Assembly: GCA_025997675.1 (NCBI GenBank)
Contig: BNUX01000003.1
Span: 13,520-77,519 of the forward strand
Direction of reading: 5' to 3'
Source: Spirochaetia bacterium
GTDB taxonomy: Bacteria; Spirochaetota; Spirochaetia; Treponematales; Breznakiellaceae
Length of the DNA stretch: 64,000 bases
Position 1 is the stretch's first letter. Every line of letters begins with the position of its first letter. This document shows positions 36,626-43,957 of the stretch, one piece after another. The position numbers and the translations under genes are program-made. Under the pieces are notes generated by a model. The model was not told the DNA's origin. It searched no databases and worked only from the letters and a program-made list of their open reading frames with translations.

Positions 36626-36830
36626 CGGCTTCGAAAGCTTTGATTTTTGTATACAGCTCTTTTACGGACATATCGCCGTATAACGTACGCTGCCATTCGG
36701 TGTAATTATCGGACCAAAGGTCCGCGGGTTCCCGTAACATAAGGGTGATAAAACGCTCAGCTTCCACGATCCCAAGTGTATCCGCCAGAATCCGCATCCC
36801 ATCGCTCTTAATTAATGTGTCACTTTTCAT
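36612..36830 (-). CDS. Small protein of unknown function
   Basis: A 72-residue acidic protein (MKSDTLIKSDGMRILADTLG; then ERFITLMLREPADLWSDNYTEW). I do not recognise the family; small single-domain proteins of this type often sit in toxin-antitoxin or mobile gene clusters. GGGGGAGG is placed well before the ATG at 36830, which is preferred over an upstream in-frame start. It lies 33 bases downstream of the BspA-like lipoprotein on the same strand. The last codons come from copy 2 of the 32-bp repeat, so its C-terminus may have been replaced. Confidence 0.5.
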   Translation of the reverse strand: MKSDTLIKSDGMRILADTLGIVEAERFITLMLREPADLWSDNYTEWQRTLYGDMSVKELYTKIKAFEAGQPA

Positions 36831-36863
36831 TGGTATATTCCTCCCCCTGTCAAGCATCCGGCA

Positions 36864-37895
36864 TCAGGGATAGCCACTCCACTTGGCAGCGGAGGGAAGC
36901 CTCCTTGATCCAACAAGCGAGGCATACGCACCGGTGGCGCCGCCGGGGGCTTTGACACTCCCCGATGTACCCGCAAGGGCGGTATTGGCAAATGTATTAG
37001 CGTATGGCACTGACGGGGGCGTAGCGCCCGTAAAGATAACGCTGGACAGGTTGGAGCAGGCATAAAATGCATCTTCCCCAATGGACGTAATGCCGGCCGC
37101 CAGGGTAACACTGGTCAGGCCGGATACGTTCTGGAACGCGCTCTTGCCGATAGTGGTAGTACCGGAGGGGATCGTGTATGTGGCGCCTTTACCCGCCGGA
37201 TAGGTAATCAGTGTCGTACCTGCTTTATTAAACAAAACGCCGCCACTATCACTATAGGTGGCATTGTTTGCACTTACATGAATTGCGCTGAGCTGAGGGC
37301 AGACAACAAATACATTGTCCCCAAGGGTGGTAACACCCGACCCAAGGGTAACACTGGTCAGGATGGGGCAGCTCGTAAATGCATTAGTCCCAATGGACGT
37401 AACGCTGTTCGGCAGGGTAACACTGGCAAGACCGGAGCCCATAAACGCGTGGTGCTCAATGGTGGTAACACTTGTCCCAAGGGTAACGCTGGTCAGATTG
37501 GTACAACTACTAAAAGCATAGTTTCCAATGGTTGTAACGCTATTTGGCAGACTAACGCTGATCAGGTTGGTACGGCCGGAAAATGCAGAGTATCTGATAG
37601 CGGTAACAGGTTTACCATCAATTGTTGATGGAACAATGAGATTTGTTGAAGCCCCCGTGTATCCGGTAATCGTTATATTACCACCGCTAACAGTGTAAGT
37701 ATAACCTGAATTGCCGGGGTCAGTGCTGCCGGGGCCAGTGCTGCCGGGGTTGGTACCGCCGGGGTTGGTGCTGCCGGGGTAAGTACCGCCGGGGCTAGTG
37801 GAATCGCCTGACTTCTTATCACCGCAAGACACAACAGTCATACCCAATGCCAGCAACAGGCTGAGCATTACCACAAAAGTCCCGTTCTTCTTCAT
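36864..37895 (-). CDS. BspA-type leucine-rich repeat lipoprotein
   Basis: A 343-residue surface lipoprotein. Signal with lipidated C24 (LSLLLALGMTVVSC), then a Gly/Pro/Ser/Thr linker (~30-65) built from short repeats (PGSTNPGGTNPGST). The rest is LRR_5/BspA repeats of ~23 residues (LISVSLPNSVTTIGNYAFSS, LTSVTLGTSVTTIEHHAF). Such proteins mediate adhesion in oral treponemes and are common in gut bacteria. AAGGGAG lies 9 bases before the ATG. An upstream in-frame extension is rejected because it would bury the signal peptide. Confidence 0.88.
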   Translation of the reverse strand: MKKNGTFVVMLSLLLALGMTVVSCGDKKSGDSTSPGGTYPGSTNPGGTNPGSTGPGSTDPGNSGYTYTVSGGNITITGYTGASTNLIVPSTIDGKPVTAIRYSAFSGRTNLISVSLPNSVTTIGNYAFSSCTNLTSVTLGTSVTTIEHHAFMGSGLASVTLPNSVTSIGTNAFTSCPILTSVTLGSGVTTLGDNVFVVCPQLSAIHVSANNATYSDSGGVLFNKAGTTLITYPAGKGATYTIPSGTTTIGKSAFQNVSGLTSVTLAAGITSIGEDAFYACSNLSSVIFTGATPPSVPYANTFANTALAGTSGSVKAPGGATGAYASLVGSRRLPSAAKWSGYP

Positions 37896-37962
37896 GTTCC
37901 AACTCCCTTTGTATAGCGTTGCCCGCCGCGCAATTCCGCGTGACGGGCTGCGTTTCAGAACT

Positions 37963-38736
37963 TTAATCCGGGGCTGGGCCCGGGGGGTATACCGGGACGA
38001 CGACGCCTCCGCCGGATTTTGTATATACGACACCACTAGCTATTAGTGCGGTACCACTAATACTTGCAGACCATATACTTCCCACAGTAACATATCCCTC
38101 TAGACCGTTAACTGTCCCTACGGTGAAGCTGGCATTAGTGTAACTGTAAGTATATGTACCACTTGACGAGCCGGTAACAGTTCCCGTTTGTGTTTGAAAC
38201 CACGTTGATTCTACTATCGTTAAAGATATATAACAAGGACCTGGAGCTGTTCCATACCATGTTCCTATGAAAGGATTTCCGCCACCACCTCCGCCGACGG
38301 TTTTCGTTGCTGTATATGTCCCCGGGTAACTGGAGGCGCTATTCAGTATCCCGGTCAATGTGGTGCCGCTAATATAGACCGTTCCCACTGTTCCGCCCAC
38401 ATCATACGCATACAAGATTGCGGTTCTTTGGTCGGTGGAAAGGGTATATGTTCCGTAACTATTAACAATGGGTCCGGTCATTGACCAGGTATTGGCCCCA
38501 ACAGAAATGGTATGGCCGACCGCTTCGGAAGGGCTGGTGACACTGTACGTACCATACAGGTCGCCGGTAATGATGTCACCGCTGCCACCGCCGCCACCTC
38601 CACCGCCGTAGTAGGTGCCACCGTTGCTACCGCCACTGCTGTCGCTGCTGGTTGACCCATTATCGCACCCGGCCAGAATCATCCCGAATACCAGCAACAG
38701 GCTGATAATACCCGTCAAAACCATCCTCTTTTTCAT
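37963..38736 (-). CDS. Gly-rich surface lipoprotein, function unknown
   Basis: A 257-residue lipoprotein with signal KKRMVLTGIISLLLVFGMIL and lipidated C24. The mature protein is low in charge and rich in Gly, Ser, Thr and Tyr, with two polyglycine linkers (GGGGGGGG near 46 and GGGGGG near 150) separating two beta-rich domains that resemble each other (GTYSVTSPSEA... and GTWYGTAPGPC...). No catalytic motif is visible. The first 30 codons are nearly the same DNA as those of the 54.5 kb lipoprotein while the mature parts differ. AGGAGG precedes the ATG. It is divergent from an XRE regulator. Confidence 0.75.
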   Translation of the reverse strand: MKKRMVLTGIISLLLVFGMILAGCDNGSTSSDSSGGSNGGTYYGGGGGGGGSGDIITGDLYGTYSVTSPSEAVGHTISVGANTWSMTGPIVNSYGTYTLSTDQRTAILYAYDVGGTVGTVYISGTTLTGILNSASSYPGTYTATKTVGGGGGGNPFIGTWYGTAPGPCYISLTIVESTWFQTQTGTVTGSSSGTYTYSYTNASFTVGTVNGLEGYVTVGSIWSASISGTALIASGVVYTKSGGGVVVPVYPPGPAPD

Positions 38737-38751
38737 AGTAAGCCTCCTTAT

Positions 38752-38825
38752 TATCTAATACTCATATTTTCCAGAATATAATACATGAGTATTGCGTGAT
38801 AGTCAAGCGTGATTCGTATCTAATA
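38752..38825. promoter_or_regulatory. Possible operators between lipoprotein and XRE gene
   Basis: The 99-base divergent gap is AT-rich and contains two identical TATCTAATA boxes (38752-38760 and 38817-38825), 65 bases apart, one near each gene. An inverted repeat ACTCAT/ATGAGT brackets 38760-38790. The layout fits sites for the adjacent XRE protein, but no binding is shown. Confidence 0.4.
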
Positions 38826-38835
38826 GATAATATCT

Positions 38836-39177
38836 ATGGGTTTAAAGCAGCTTTTTATGGTGAACATGAGGCGATTCAGAAAAGAGGAAGGATTGTCTCA
38901 GGAGGCGCTTGCCGAACGCTGTGGCGCGAGTACCAATCATATCGCTCAGATTGAGCTGGGCCGCCACTTTGCCTCGATAGAGATGATTGAACGGATTGCC
39001 GGCGCCCTCAAGGTAGAACCCTACCGCCTGTTCAAGGACGAATCCGATGCGGAAGGGGATGAAGGCCGGGAAACGAGGGATTTCCTATCCGGTTTGCCCG
39101 ACCGAGTTAGGCGGAAACTTAAAAAGCAGCTTTTGGAAGCAATCGGCGCTGATATTGACCAGACCTTACAACCATGA
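38836..39177 (+). CDS. XRE-family helix-turn-helix regulator
   Basis: A 113-residue protein. Residues ~5-65 are a Cro/C1-type HTH (RFRKEEGLSQEALAERCGASTNHIAQIELGRHFASIEMIERIAGAL), and the C-terminus is a charged helical tail probably used for dimerisation. It lies divergent to a surface lipoprotein gene with paired TATCTAATA boxes in between, so regulation of that lipoprotein or of itself is likely. No Shine-Dalgarno sequence is visible before the ATG. A palindromic array follows about 60 bases after its stop. Confidence 0.85.
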   Translation: MGLKQLFMVNMRRFRKEEGLSQEALAERCGASTNHIAQIELGRHFASIEMIERIAGALKVEPYRLFKDESDAEGDEGRETRDFLSGLPDRVRRKLKKQLLEAIGADIDQTLQP

Positions 39178-39241
39178 TGGGCAGTACAACAACCATGATG
39201 GGCCATTTCGTGCCGGGCATGGCAATTGGGTGGTTTTCCCC

Positions 39242-39390
39242 GACCAGCTAGTCGAAGGGGCTTAGACTAGCTAGTCGAAGGGGCTTAGACTAGCTAGTCG
39301 AAGGAGCTTCGCCTAGCTAGTCGAAGGAGCTTAGACTAGCTAGTCGTGGGGCTTCGCCTAGCCTAGGCGCGGGGCTTCGCCTAGCTAGGC
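39242..39390. repeat. Palindromic tandem array B, seven units of 22-23 bp
   Basis: Seven palindromes spaced 22-23 bases apart: GACCAGCTAGTC, GACTAGCTAGTC (three times), GCCTAGCTAGTC, then GCCTAGCCTAGGC and GCCTAGCTAGGC at the far end, with spacers such as GAAGGGGCTTA. The last two palindromes equal or closely match array A at 27.3 kb. The 327-base gap between the XRE gene and map holds this array and a further ~110 bases in which I see nothing definite. Confidence 0.9.
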
Positions 39391-39504
39391 TAAGGGGGTG
39401 GGGTGAGGTCGTGGACGTGATCATGTAGAGTCCGCTGGGAGGGTTAACGTCTATGCGTCTATTCTATTGCGTTGTATTTGTCAAGTCTTTTCTACTCGGT
39501 CTGT

Positions 39505-40257
39505 CTACTCGGTCAATATTTCCGTATGGTCGCTGAAAATGGCGATGGTATGCTCCCAGTGGGATGACAGCTTGCCGTCTGCGGTTACCACGGTCCAGCC
39601 ATCCTCCAGAATCTCCACATCCCCGGTCCCCTGGTTGATCATCGGCTCAATGGCGATAACCATGCCCCCCCCCATCCGCGGGTTGGGGCCGTGGGGATAG
39701 TTCGGTACTTGCGGGTCCTCGTGGAGGGCCAGCCCCACCCCGTGGCCGCACCACTCCTCTACAATGCCGTAGTTGTGGGCAAGGGCGTGAGCCTGTACCG
39801 CCCGGCTAATTTGCAGCAGCCGGTCCCCCGCCTTTACCGCCGCGATCCCCTTGTAAAGGCACTCCCGGGTGGCCACGTTCAGGGCATGGGCGGCCTCGCT
39901 CACCTTCCCCACCTCCACGGTCACCGCCTGGTCGCTGATAAAGCCCCCCAGGTTGATACCGCAGTCCAGGGACACCAGATCCCCATTTGCCAGTTTCCGC
40001 TTTGAGGGGATACCGTGGATCACCTCGTCGTTAATGGAAATACAGATAGCGGCGGGAAAGGGGTTCTTCTTCGGCCCATAGCCCAGAAAGACCGGGGTCC
40101 CCCCGGCCTTCTTTATCCAGTTCCGAACCCACCGGTCAATTTCCAGGGTCTCGGTCCCGGCTTTTACCAGGGGCAATAGCTCCTTATACATGGTGCTGAG
40201 GAGTTTGCAGGATGTCCGTATCCCGGTCATTTGCTTTTCGTTCTTCAACCTAATCAT
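39505..40257 (-). CDS. map: Methionine aminopeptidase, type I
   Basis: A 250-residue enzyme with the pita-bread fold motifs: ICISINDEVIHGIP, SLDCGINLGGFISDQAVT (two metal aspartates), GHGVGLALHEDP (metal His), VIAIEPM and WEHTIAI (metal Glu residues). It removes the initiator methionine. It is the last gene of the operon vatD, usp, J-domain protein, map; the preceding gene ends 8 bases upstream. Confidence 0.95.
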   Translation of the reverse strand: MIRLKNEKQMTGIRTSCKLLSTMYKELLPLVKAGTETLEIDRWVRNWIKKAGGTPVFLGYGPKKNPFPAAICISINDEVIHGIPSKRKLANGDLVSLDCGINLGGFISDQAVTVEVGKVSEAAHALNVATRECLYKGIAAVKAGDRLLQISRAVQAHALAHNYGIVEEWCGHGVGLALHEDPQVPNYPHGPNPRMGGGMVIAIEPMINQGTGDVEILEDGWTVVTADGKLSSHWEHTIAIFSDHTEILTE

Positions 40258-40265
40258 GATTGTTC

Positions 40266-41042
40266 CTACACATTCAGTTTACGCCGGAGCCGTACCACAC
40301 TGGACAGACAGGGGTCCTTTTTGAGAGCCTCCCGGAAGACCCTCCGGGCAGACGGCAGGTCCCCCATATCGGCCAGGGTTTCCGCTATGGAGCGCATCCA
40401 CCGGGCCTCGTCCTTGGGGGGGAACGTCAAATCCAGGAGCGCCTCCATACATTCCAGGTAGGTCCCGGCATCCACCGCCGGCCGGAGCCGGTGCCGGACC
40501 AGTTCCTTGAGGAAGGTCTCCACCTCGCTCATGAAGTGACGGAAATAGGGCCGCCGCCGTTCCTCCCGGACCAGGGCCGAAAGGAGCACGAAGGCCTCGT
40601 AATACCGCTGCCGCTTCTCCAGTTCCTCCGCGAGAATCAAGGTGCAGTCCATCCAGTCTTCCCGCTCAAGGTGCCGTTCCAGGGGAAAGTCCAGCCCCCC
40701 CTGTTCTTCCCAAACCGCCAGGGCCGCCTCATATTCCCGATGGAGCAGCTCGAAGAAAATCAGCTTGGCCTGGGATGCGGGGTCCTCCGGCTGTTCCCGG
40801 AGAAAGGTCCGGTAGTCAAAGCGGTAGGTCCCCACAAAGCGCCCGTAGACCCGGTCATACTCGCTGCGCCGGCTTTCATCTATCAACACCTCGTAGGCGT
40901 TGATCAACCGCCGCATCTCCTCCCGCGTCTTCGGCCCCGCGATATCCGGGTGGACCTTCTTCGCCTTTTCCCGGAACGCCTTTTTTATGTCCCGAGGAGA
41001 GGCGGTATGCTGCACCCCCAGGAGCGAGTAATAGTTATCCAT
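40266..41042 (-). CDS. J-domain protein
   Basis: A 258-residue protein. Residues 1-65 form a J domain (YYSLLGVQHTASPRDIKKAF) with the HPD motif at 31-33, which stimulates the ATPase of DnaK. The Gly/Phe and zinc-finger regions of true DnaJ are absent. The rest is helical and TPR-like (YYEAFVLLSALVREERRR, DMGDLPSARRVFREALKKDP). It is a specialised co-chaperone. The gap from usp is 12 bases. Confidence 0.85.
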   Translation of the reverse strand: MDNYYSLLGVQHTASPRDIKKAFREKAKKVHPDIAGPKTREEMRRLINAYEVLIDESRRSEYDRVYGRFVGTYRFDYRTFLREQPEDPASQAKLIFFELLHREYEAALAVWEEQGGLDFPLERHLEREDWMDCTLILAEELEKRQRYYEAFVLLSALVREERRRPYFRHFMSEVETFLKELVRHRLRPAVDAGTYLECMEALLDLTFPPKDEARWMRSIAETLADMGDLPSARRVFREALKKDPCLSSVVRLRRKLNV

Positions 41043-41054
41043 AACTATCCGTGT

Positions 41055-41540
41055 TTACGCCTGTTTGTAGAGCTGATCCACCAGCGGTTCCTTGACCAGG
41101 AACACCGAACACTTGGCGCTGACCATAATTTCCCGGTGGGAGTGGGAGATGATGTCCCGGGCGCTCCGTTCCTTTTCCCAGCCCCCTAAAATGATGAGGT
41201 CCGCCTTTTTCTCATCCGCCACGGCGAGGATCTCCGTATAGACCGCACCCTTGCGGATGGCCCGTTCGATCTTGACCCCCTTGGCCCGGGCCAGTTCCTC
41301 CACAAAGGACAGGTACCGTTCCCCGTTCGCCTCCAGGCTCCGTTCATAATCCAGGCTTTCCTCCTGGATGAAGATCTTGCTCAGGGCGAGCTGCCGGATG
41401 GTGGCGGTATCCACCACGTAGACCGCAGAGAGATGGCACCGATACTGTTTTGCCATGATGATTGCATACTTCGCCGCCAGTATAGACGCATCCGAACCGG
41501 AGACTGCGACGACGAGATTGGAGAGCAGTGGCTTTATCAT
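41055..41540 (-). CDS. Universal stress protein (UspA family)
   Basis: A 161-residue single Usp domain: NLVVAVSGSDASILAAKYAII at the start, ADLIILGGWEKERSARDIISHSHREIM at the end in the place of the G-2x-G-9x-G(S/T) nucleotide loop, which is partly altered (GGW, no clear second G). ATP binding is therefore uncertain. It overlaps V-ATPase subunit D by 4 bases, an unusual pairing. Confidence 0.85.
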   Translation of the reverse strand: MIKPLLSNLVVAVSGSDASILAAKYAIIMAKQYRCHLSAVYVVDTATIRQLALSKIFIQEESLDYERSLEANGERYLSFVEELARAKGVKIERAIRKGAVYTEILAVADEKKADLIILGGWEKERSARDIISHSHREIMVSAKCSVFLVKEPLVDQLYKQA

Positions 41541-42160
41541 TCCTTGCCGGCCTTCCTTTTTAAAAGTTTGCTTGAGAAGAAGGCATCCCGGTCCTTTTCC
41601 TCAAGCGCCGCTTCGATATATTTCCGGGTATCCCGTGCGGTGGGGATCACCATTTTTTCCAGGGCATTAACCCGCCGCTGGGTTTTGCGGACCTCCCTGG
41701 CCAAGCGCCAGGCGATGGTCCTTACCGCCGCCAGTTCCGTAAGGATCTTCAGCAGCTCAAAGAATTCTAGCACAGTTTCATCACATTCGGCAAACGAATT
41801 CGCCGGGGAATACTTCAATTCAGCCTCCGGCAGGTACACTTCCAGGCTGGGAAGGCTCATCCCCGCCGCCGCCACCCGTTTTTCCCGCAGGTCAAACCGG
41901 TACCTGATACTCCGTGAAAGCCGGTCCGCCCTATCCCGGCCCACCACCACCAGCATCCGCTTCAGGCAGGGATAGGCGGTCTCCAGCCGGTGGTCCAAAT
42001 CCCGTTCCAGTATCTTCACCTGCTCCACCTTCCGCATCAGCTCCATCACCAGGATTTCCCGCTTCTGTTCCAGCAGGTCATAGCCCTCGCAGGCGGTAAG
42101 GAGCCGTTCCCTGACCCGCAGGAGGTTGCTTTTAGTGGGCGCTATCTGTTCACGGGCCAT
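41537..42160 (-). CDS. V-type ATPase subunit D (central stalk), displaced from its operon
   Basis: A 207-residue coiled-coil protein whose N-terminus is diagnostic for V/A-type subunit D: QIAPTKSNLLRVRERLLTAC, then GYDLLEQKREILVMELM. The C-terminus repeats the pattern RRVNALEKMVIPTARDTRKYIEAALEEKDRD. D is the rotor axle that turns inside A3B3 and binds F. The other V-ATPase subunits lie at 18.9-26.8 kb on the other strand, with no D among them. Here D heads an operon with usp, a J-domain protein and map, from its own promoter (42179-42207), with AAGGGGAGAAGG before the ATG. Confidence 0.92.
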   Translation of the reverse strand: MAREQIAPTKSNLLRVRERLLTACEGYDLLEQKREILVMELMRKVEQVKILERDLDHRLETAYPCLKRMLVVVGRDRADRLSRSIRYRFDLREKRVAAAGMSLPSLEVYLPEAELKYSPANSFAECDETVLEFFELLKILTELAAVRTIAWRLAREVRKTQRRVNALEKMVIPTARDTRKYIEAALEEKDRDAFFSSKLLKRKAGKE

Positions 42161-42178
42161 GCCTTCTCCCCTTGTTTT

Positions 42179-42207
42179 ATTTTATAATATCAGGAGGATT
42201 TTAACAA
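42179..42207 (-). promoter_or_regulatory. Promoter of the vatD-usp-J-map operon
   Basis: Minus strand: TTGTTA (42207-42202), 17-base spacer, TAAAAT (42184-42179). The start of transcription falls about 10 bases before the ribosome site of subunit D. It is back to back with the xpb promoter. Confidence 0.55.
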
Positions 42208-42233
42208 GGGAAACCATCGCCCCGGTTCATCCC

Positions 42234-42273
42234 TTCCCACTGCGCCCCATATCCTATATAATAGATAGGATAT
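42234..42273 (+). promoter_or_regulatory. xpb promoter with an overlapping palindrome
   Basis: A perfect -10 TATAAT (42257-42262) with a weak -35 TTCCCA (42234-42239, spacer 17). The -10 lies in the centre of a 9-bp perfect inverted repeat, ATATCCTAT (42249-42257) and ATAGGATAT (42265-42273), which reaches into the start codon at 42272. A protein bound to it would block RNA polymerase. The ATG is 9 bases after the -10, so the mRNA is likely leaderless. Confidence 0.65.
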
Positions 42274-43957
42274 GTCAATTGATCCCGGGAACCCCCTGAT
42301 TGTGCAAAGCGACCGTACCCTGCTTTTGGATGTACACGCCCCCCTGGCCGAGGAAGCCCGGGCCGCCATCATGCCCTTTGCGGAACTGGAGAAGTCCCCG
42401 GAGCATATACACACCTTCAGGATAAGCCCCCTGTCCCTCTGGAACGCCGCCAGCGCGGGGTTAAGCCCCGCCGATGTGGCGGCCGCCCTGGATACCTACA
42501 GCCGCTACTCCATCCCCCAGGGCATACAGGAGGGGTTCGCGGATACCATGGCCCGGTACGGCAAGATACGGCTTTTAGGGGCGGAACAGAGCGGGGAACT
42601 GCTCCTGGTTGCGGAGGATAGGGCGATCCTGGCGGAAATAGGGGCGGTAAGGTCCCTGGATAAGCTGTTGCAGCAAACCGCTGAGGGGTTCCGGCTGCGG
42701 CTTACCGACCGGGGGAGCGTTAAGCGGGAACTTATCAGGGCGGGCTGGCCGGTGCAGGATATGGCGCCCCTGATCAATGGGGAGGATCTGGAGATTAACC
42801 TGCGTTCCGCCCCGGGTATCACTGCGGCCTCGGGGCGGCCCTTTGTGCTGCGGGATTACCAGGTCGAGGCGGCGCGGTCGGTGCTGGGGAATGGGGGGCC
42901 CGGCAGCGGGTACGGGGTGGTGGTGCTTCCCTGCGGGTCCGGGAAAACCATGGTGGGGATGGCCCTGATGGCCCTCCTTAAGACCAATACCCTGGTGCTT
43001 ACCACCAATGTGGCGGCGGTACATCAGTGGATGGAAGAACTTCTGGACAAAACCGATTTAACAAAGGAACAGATTGCCGAGTATACCGGGGATTCCAAGG
43101 GGGTTGCGCCGGTAACCATCGCCACCTATCAGATAATTACCTGGCGGCCCGATAAGAAGGCGGACTTTCCCCACTTCAAGCTGTTCCGGGAACGGCCCTG
43201 GGGGCTGATCATCTACGACGAGGTCCACCTGCTCCCGGCGCCGGTGTTCCGGGTTACGGCGGAACTGCAAGCGGTCAGGCGGCTGGGGCTTACCGCCACC
43301 CTGATCCGGGAGGACGGCGCGGAGGACGCGGTGTTCAGCCTGGTGGGGCCCAAGCGCTACGATGTGCCCTGGAAGGATCTGGAGAGCAAGGGCTGGATCG
43401 CCGAGGCCATCTGTACGGAGATCCGCCTGGATATGCCGGAGAAGCTTAAGATACCCTATGCGGTGGCCACCCCCCGGGAAAAGTACCGGATTGCCAGCGA
43501 AAACCCCTACAAGGAAATTATCGCCCGCCAGTTGGTGGATAACCACCCGGAGGACCATATTCTGGTAATAGGACAGTATATCACCCAACTGGAGGCCCTG
43601 GCCCGGCTCCTTAAGGCGCCCCTGATCACCGGGAAGACCCCCAACGCGGATCGGGAGAAGATATATGGGGCCTTTAAACAGGGGGAGTTCCGGGTCCTCG
43701 TGGTTTCCAAGGTGGCTAACTTTGCCATCGACCTTCCGGACGCCTCCATGGCCGTCCAGGTTTCGGGCTCCTTCGGCTCCCGTCAGGAGGAAGCCCAGCG
43801 TCTGGGTCGAATCCTGCGTCCCAAGGGCCGGAACTCCTACTTTTACACCCTGGTTTCCCGGTATACCGTGGAGGAGGACTTCGCCGCGAACCGCCAGAAG
43901 TTTCTCGCCGAGCAGGGTTACAAATACGCTATCCAGCACTGGGGAGCCCCCGAATGA
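42272..43957 (+). CDS. XPB-like DNA repair helicase
   Basis: A 561-residue SF2 helicase of the bacterial XPB/ERCC3 type. The N-terminal ~190 residues are the damage-recognition-like domain. Helicase motifs: PFVLRDYQVEAAR (Q-like), Walker A LPCGSGKT near 219, DEVH at 316-319, GLTATLIREDG (motif III region) and QEEAQRLGRILRPKG (motif VI). XPB unwinds DNA 3' to 5' in nucleotide excision repair and transcription in eukaryotes; its bacterial role is less clear. It overlaps the next gene by 4 bases (ATGA), which encodes its usual partner. Confidence 0.92.
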   Translation: MSIDPGNPLIVQSDRTLLLDVHAPLAEEARAAIMPFAELEKSPEHIHTFRISPLSLWNAASAGLSPADVAAALDTYSRYSIPQGIQEGFADTMARYGKIRLLGAEQSGELLLVAEDRAILAEIGAVRSLDKLLQQTAEGFRLRLTDRGSVKRELIRAGWPVQDMAPLINGEDLEINLRSAPGITAASGRPFVLRDYQVEAARSVLGNGGPGSGYGVVVLPCGSGKTMVGMALMALLKTNTLVLTTNVAAVHQWMEELLDKTDLTKEQIAEYTGDSKGVAPVTIATYQIITWRPDKKADFPHFKLFRERPWGLIIYDEVHLLPAPVFRVTAELQAVRRLGLTATLIREDGAEDAVFSLVGPKRYDVPWKDLESKGWIAEAICTEIRLDMPEKLKIPYAVATPREKYRIASENPYKEIIARQLVDNHPEDHILVIGQYITQLEALARLLKAPLITGKTPNADREKIYGAFKQGEFRVLVVSKVANFAIDLPDASMAVQVSGSFGSRQEEAQRLGRILRPKGRNSYFYTLVSRYTVEEDFAANRQKFLAEQGYKYAIQHWGAPE

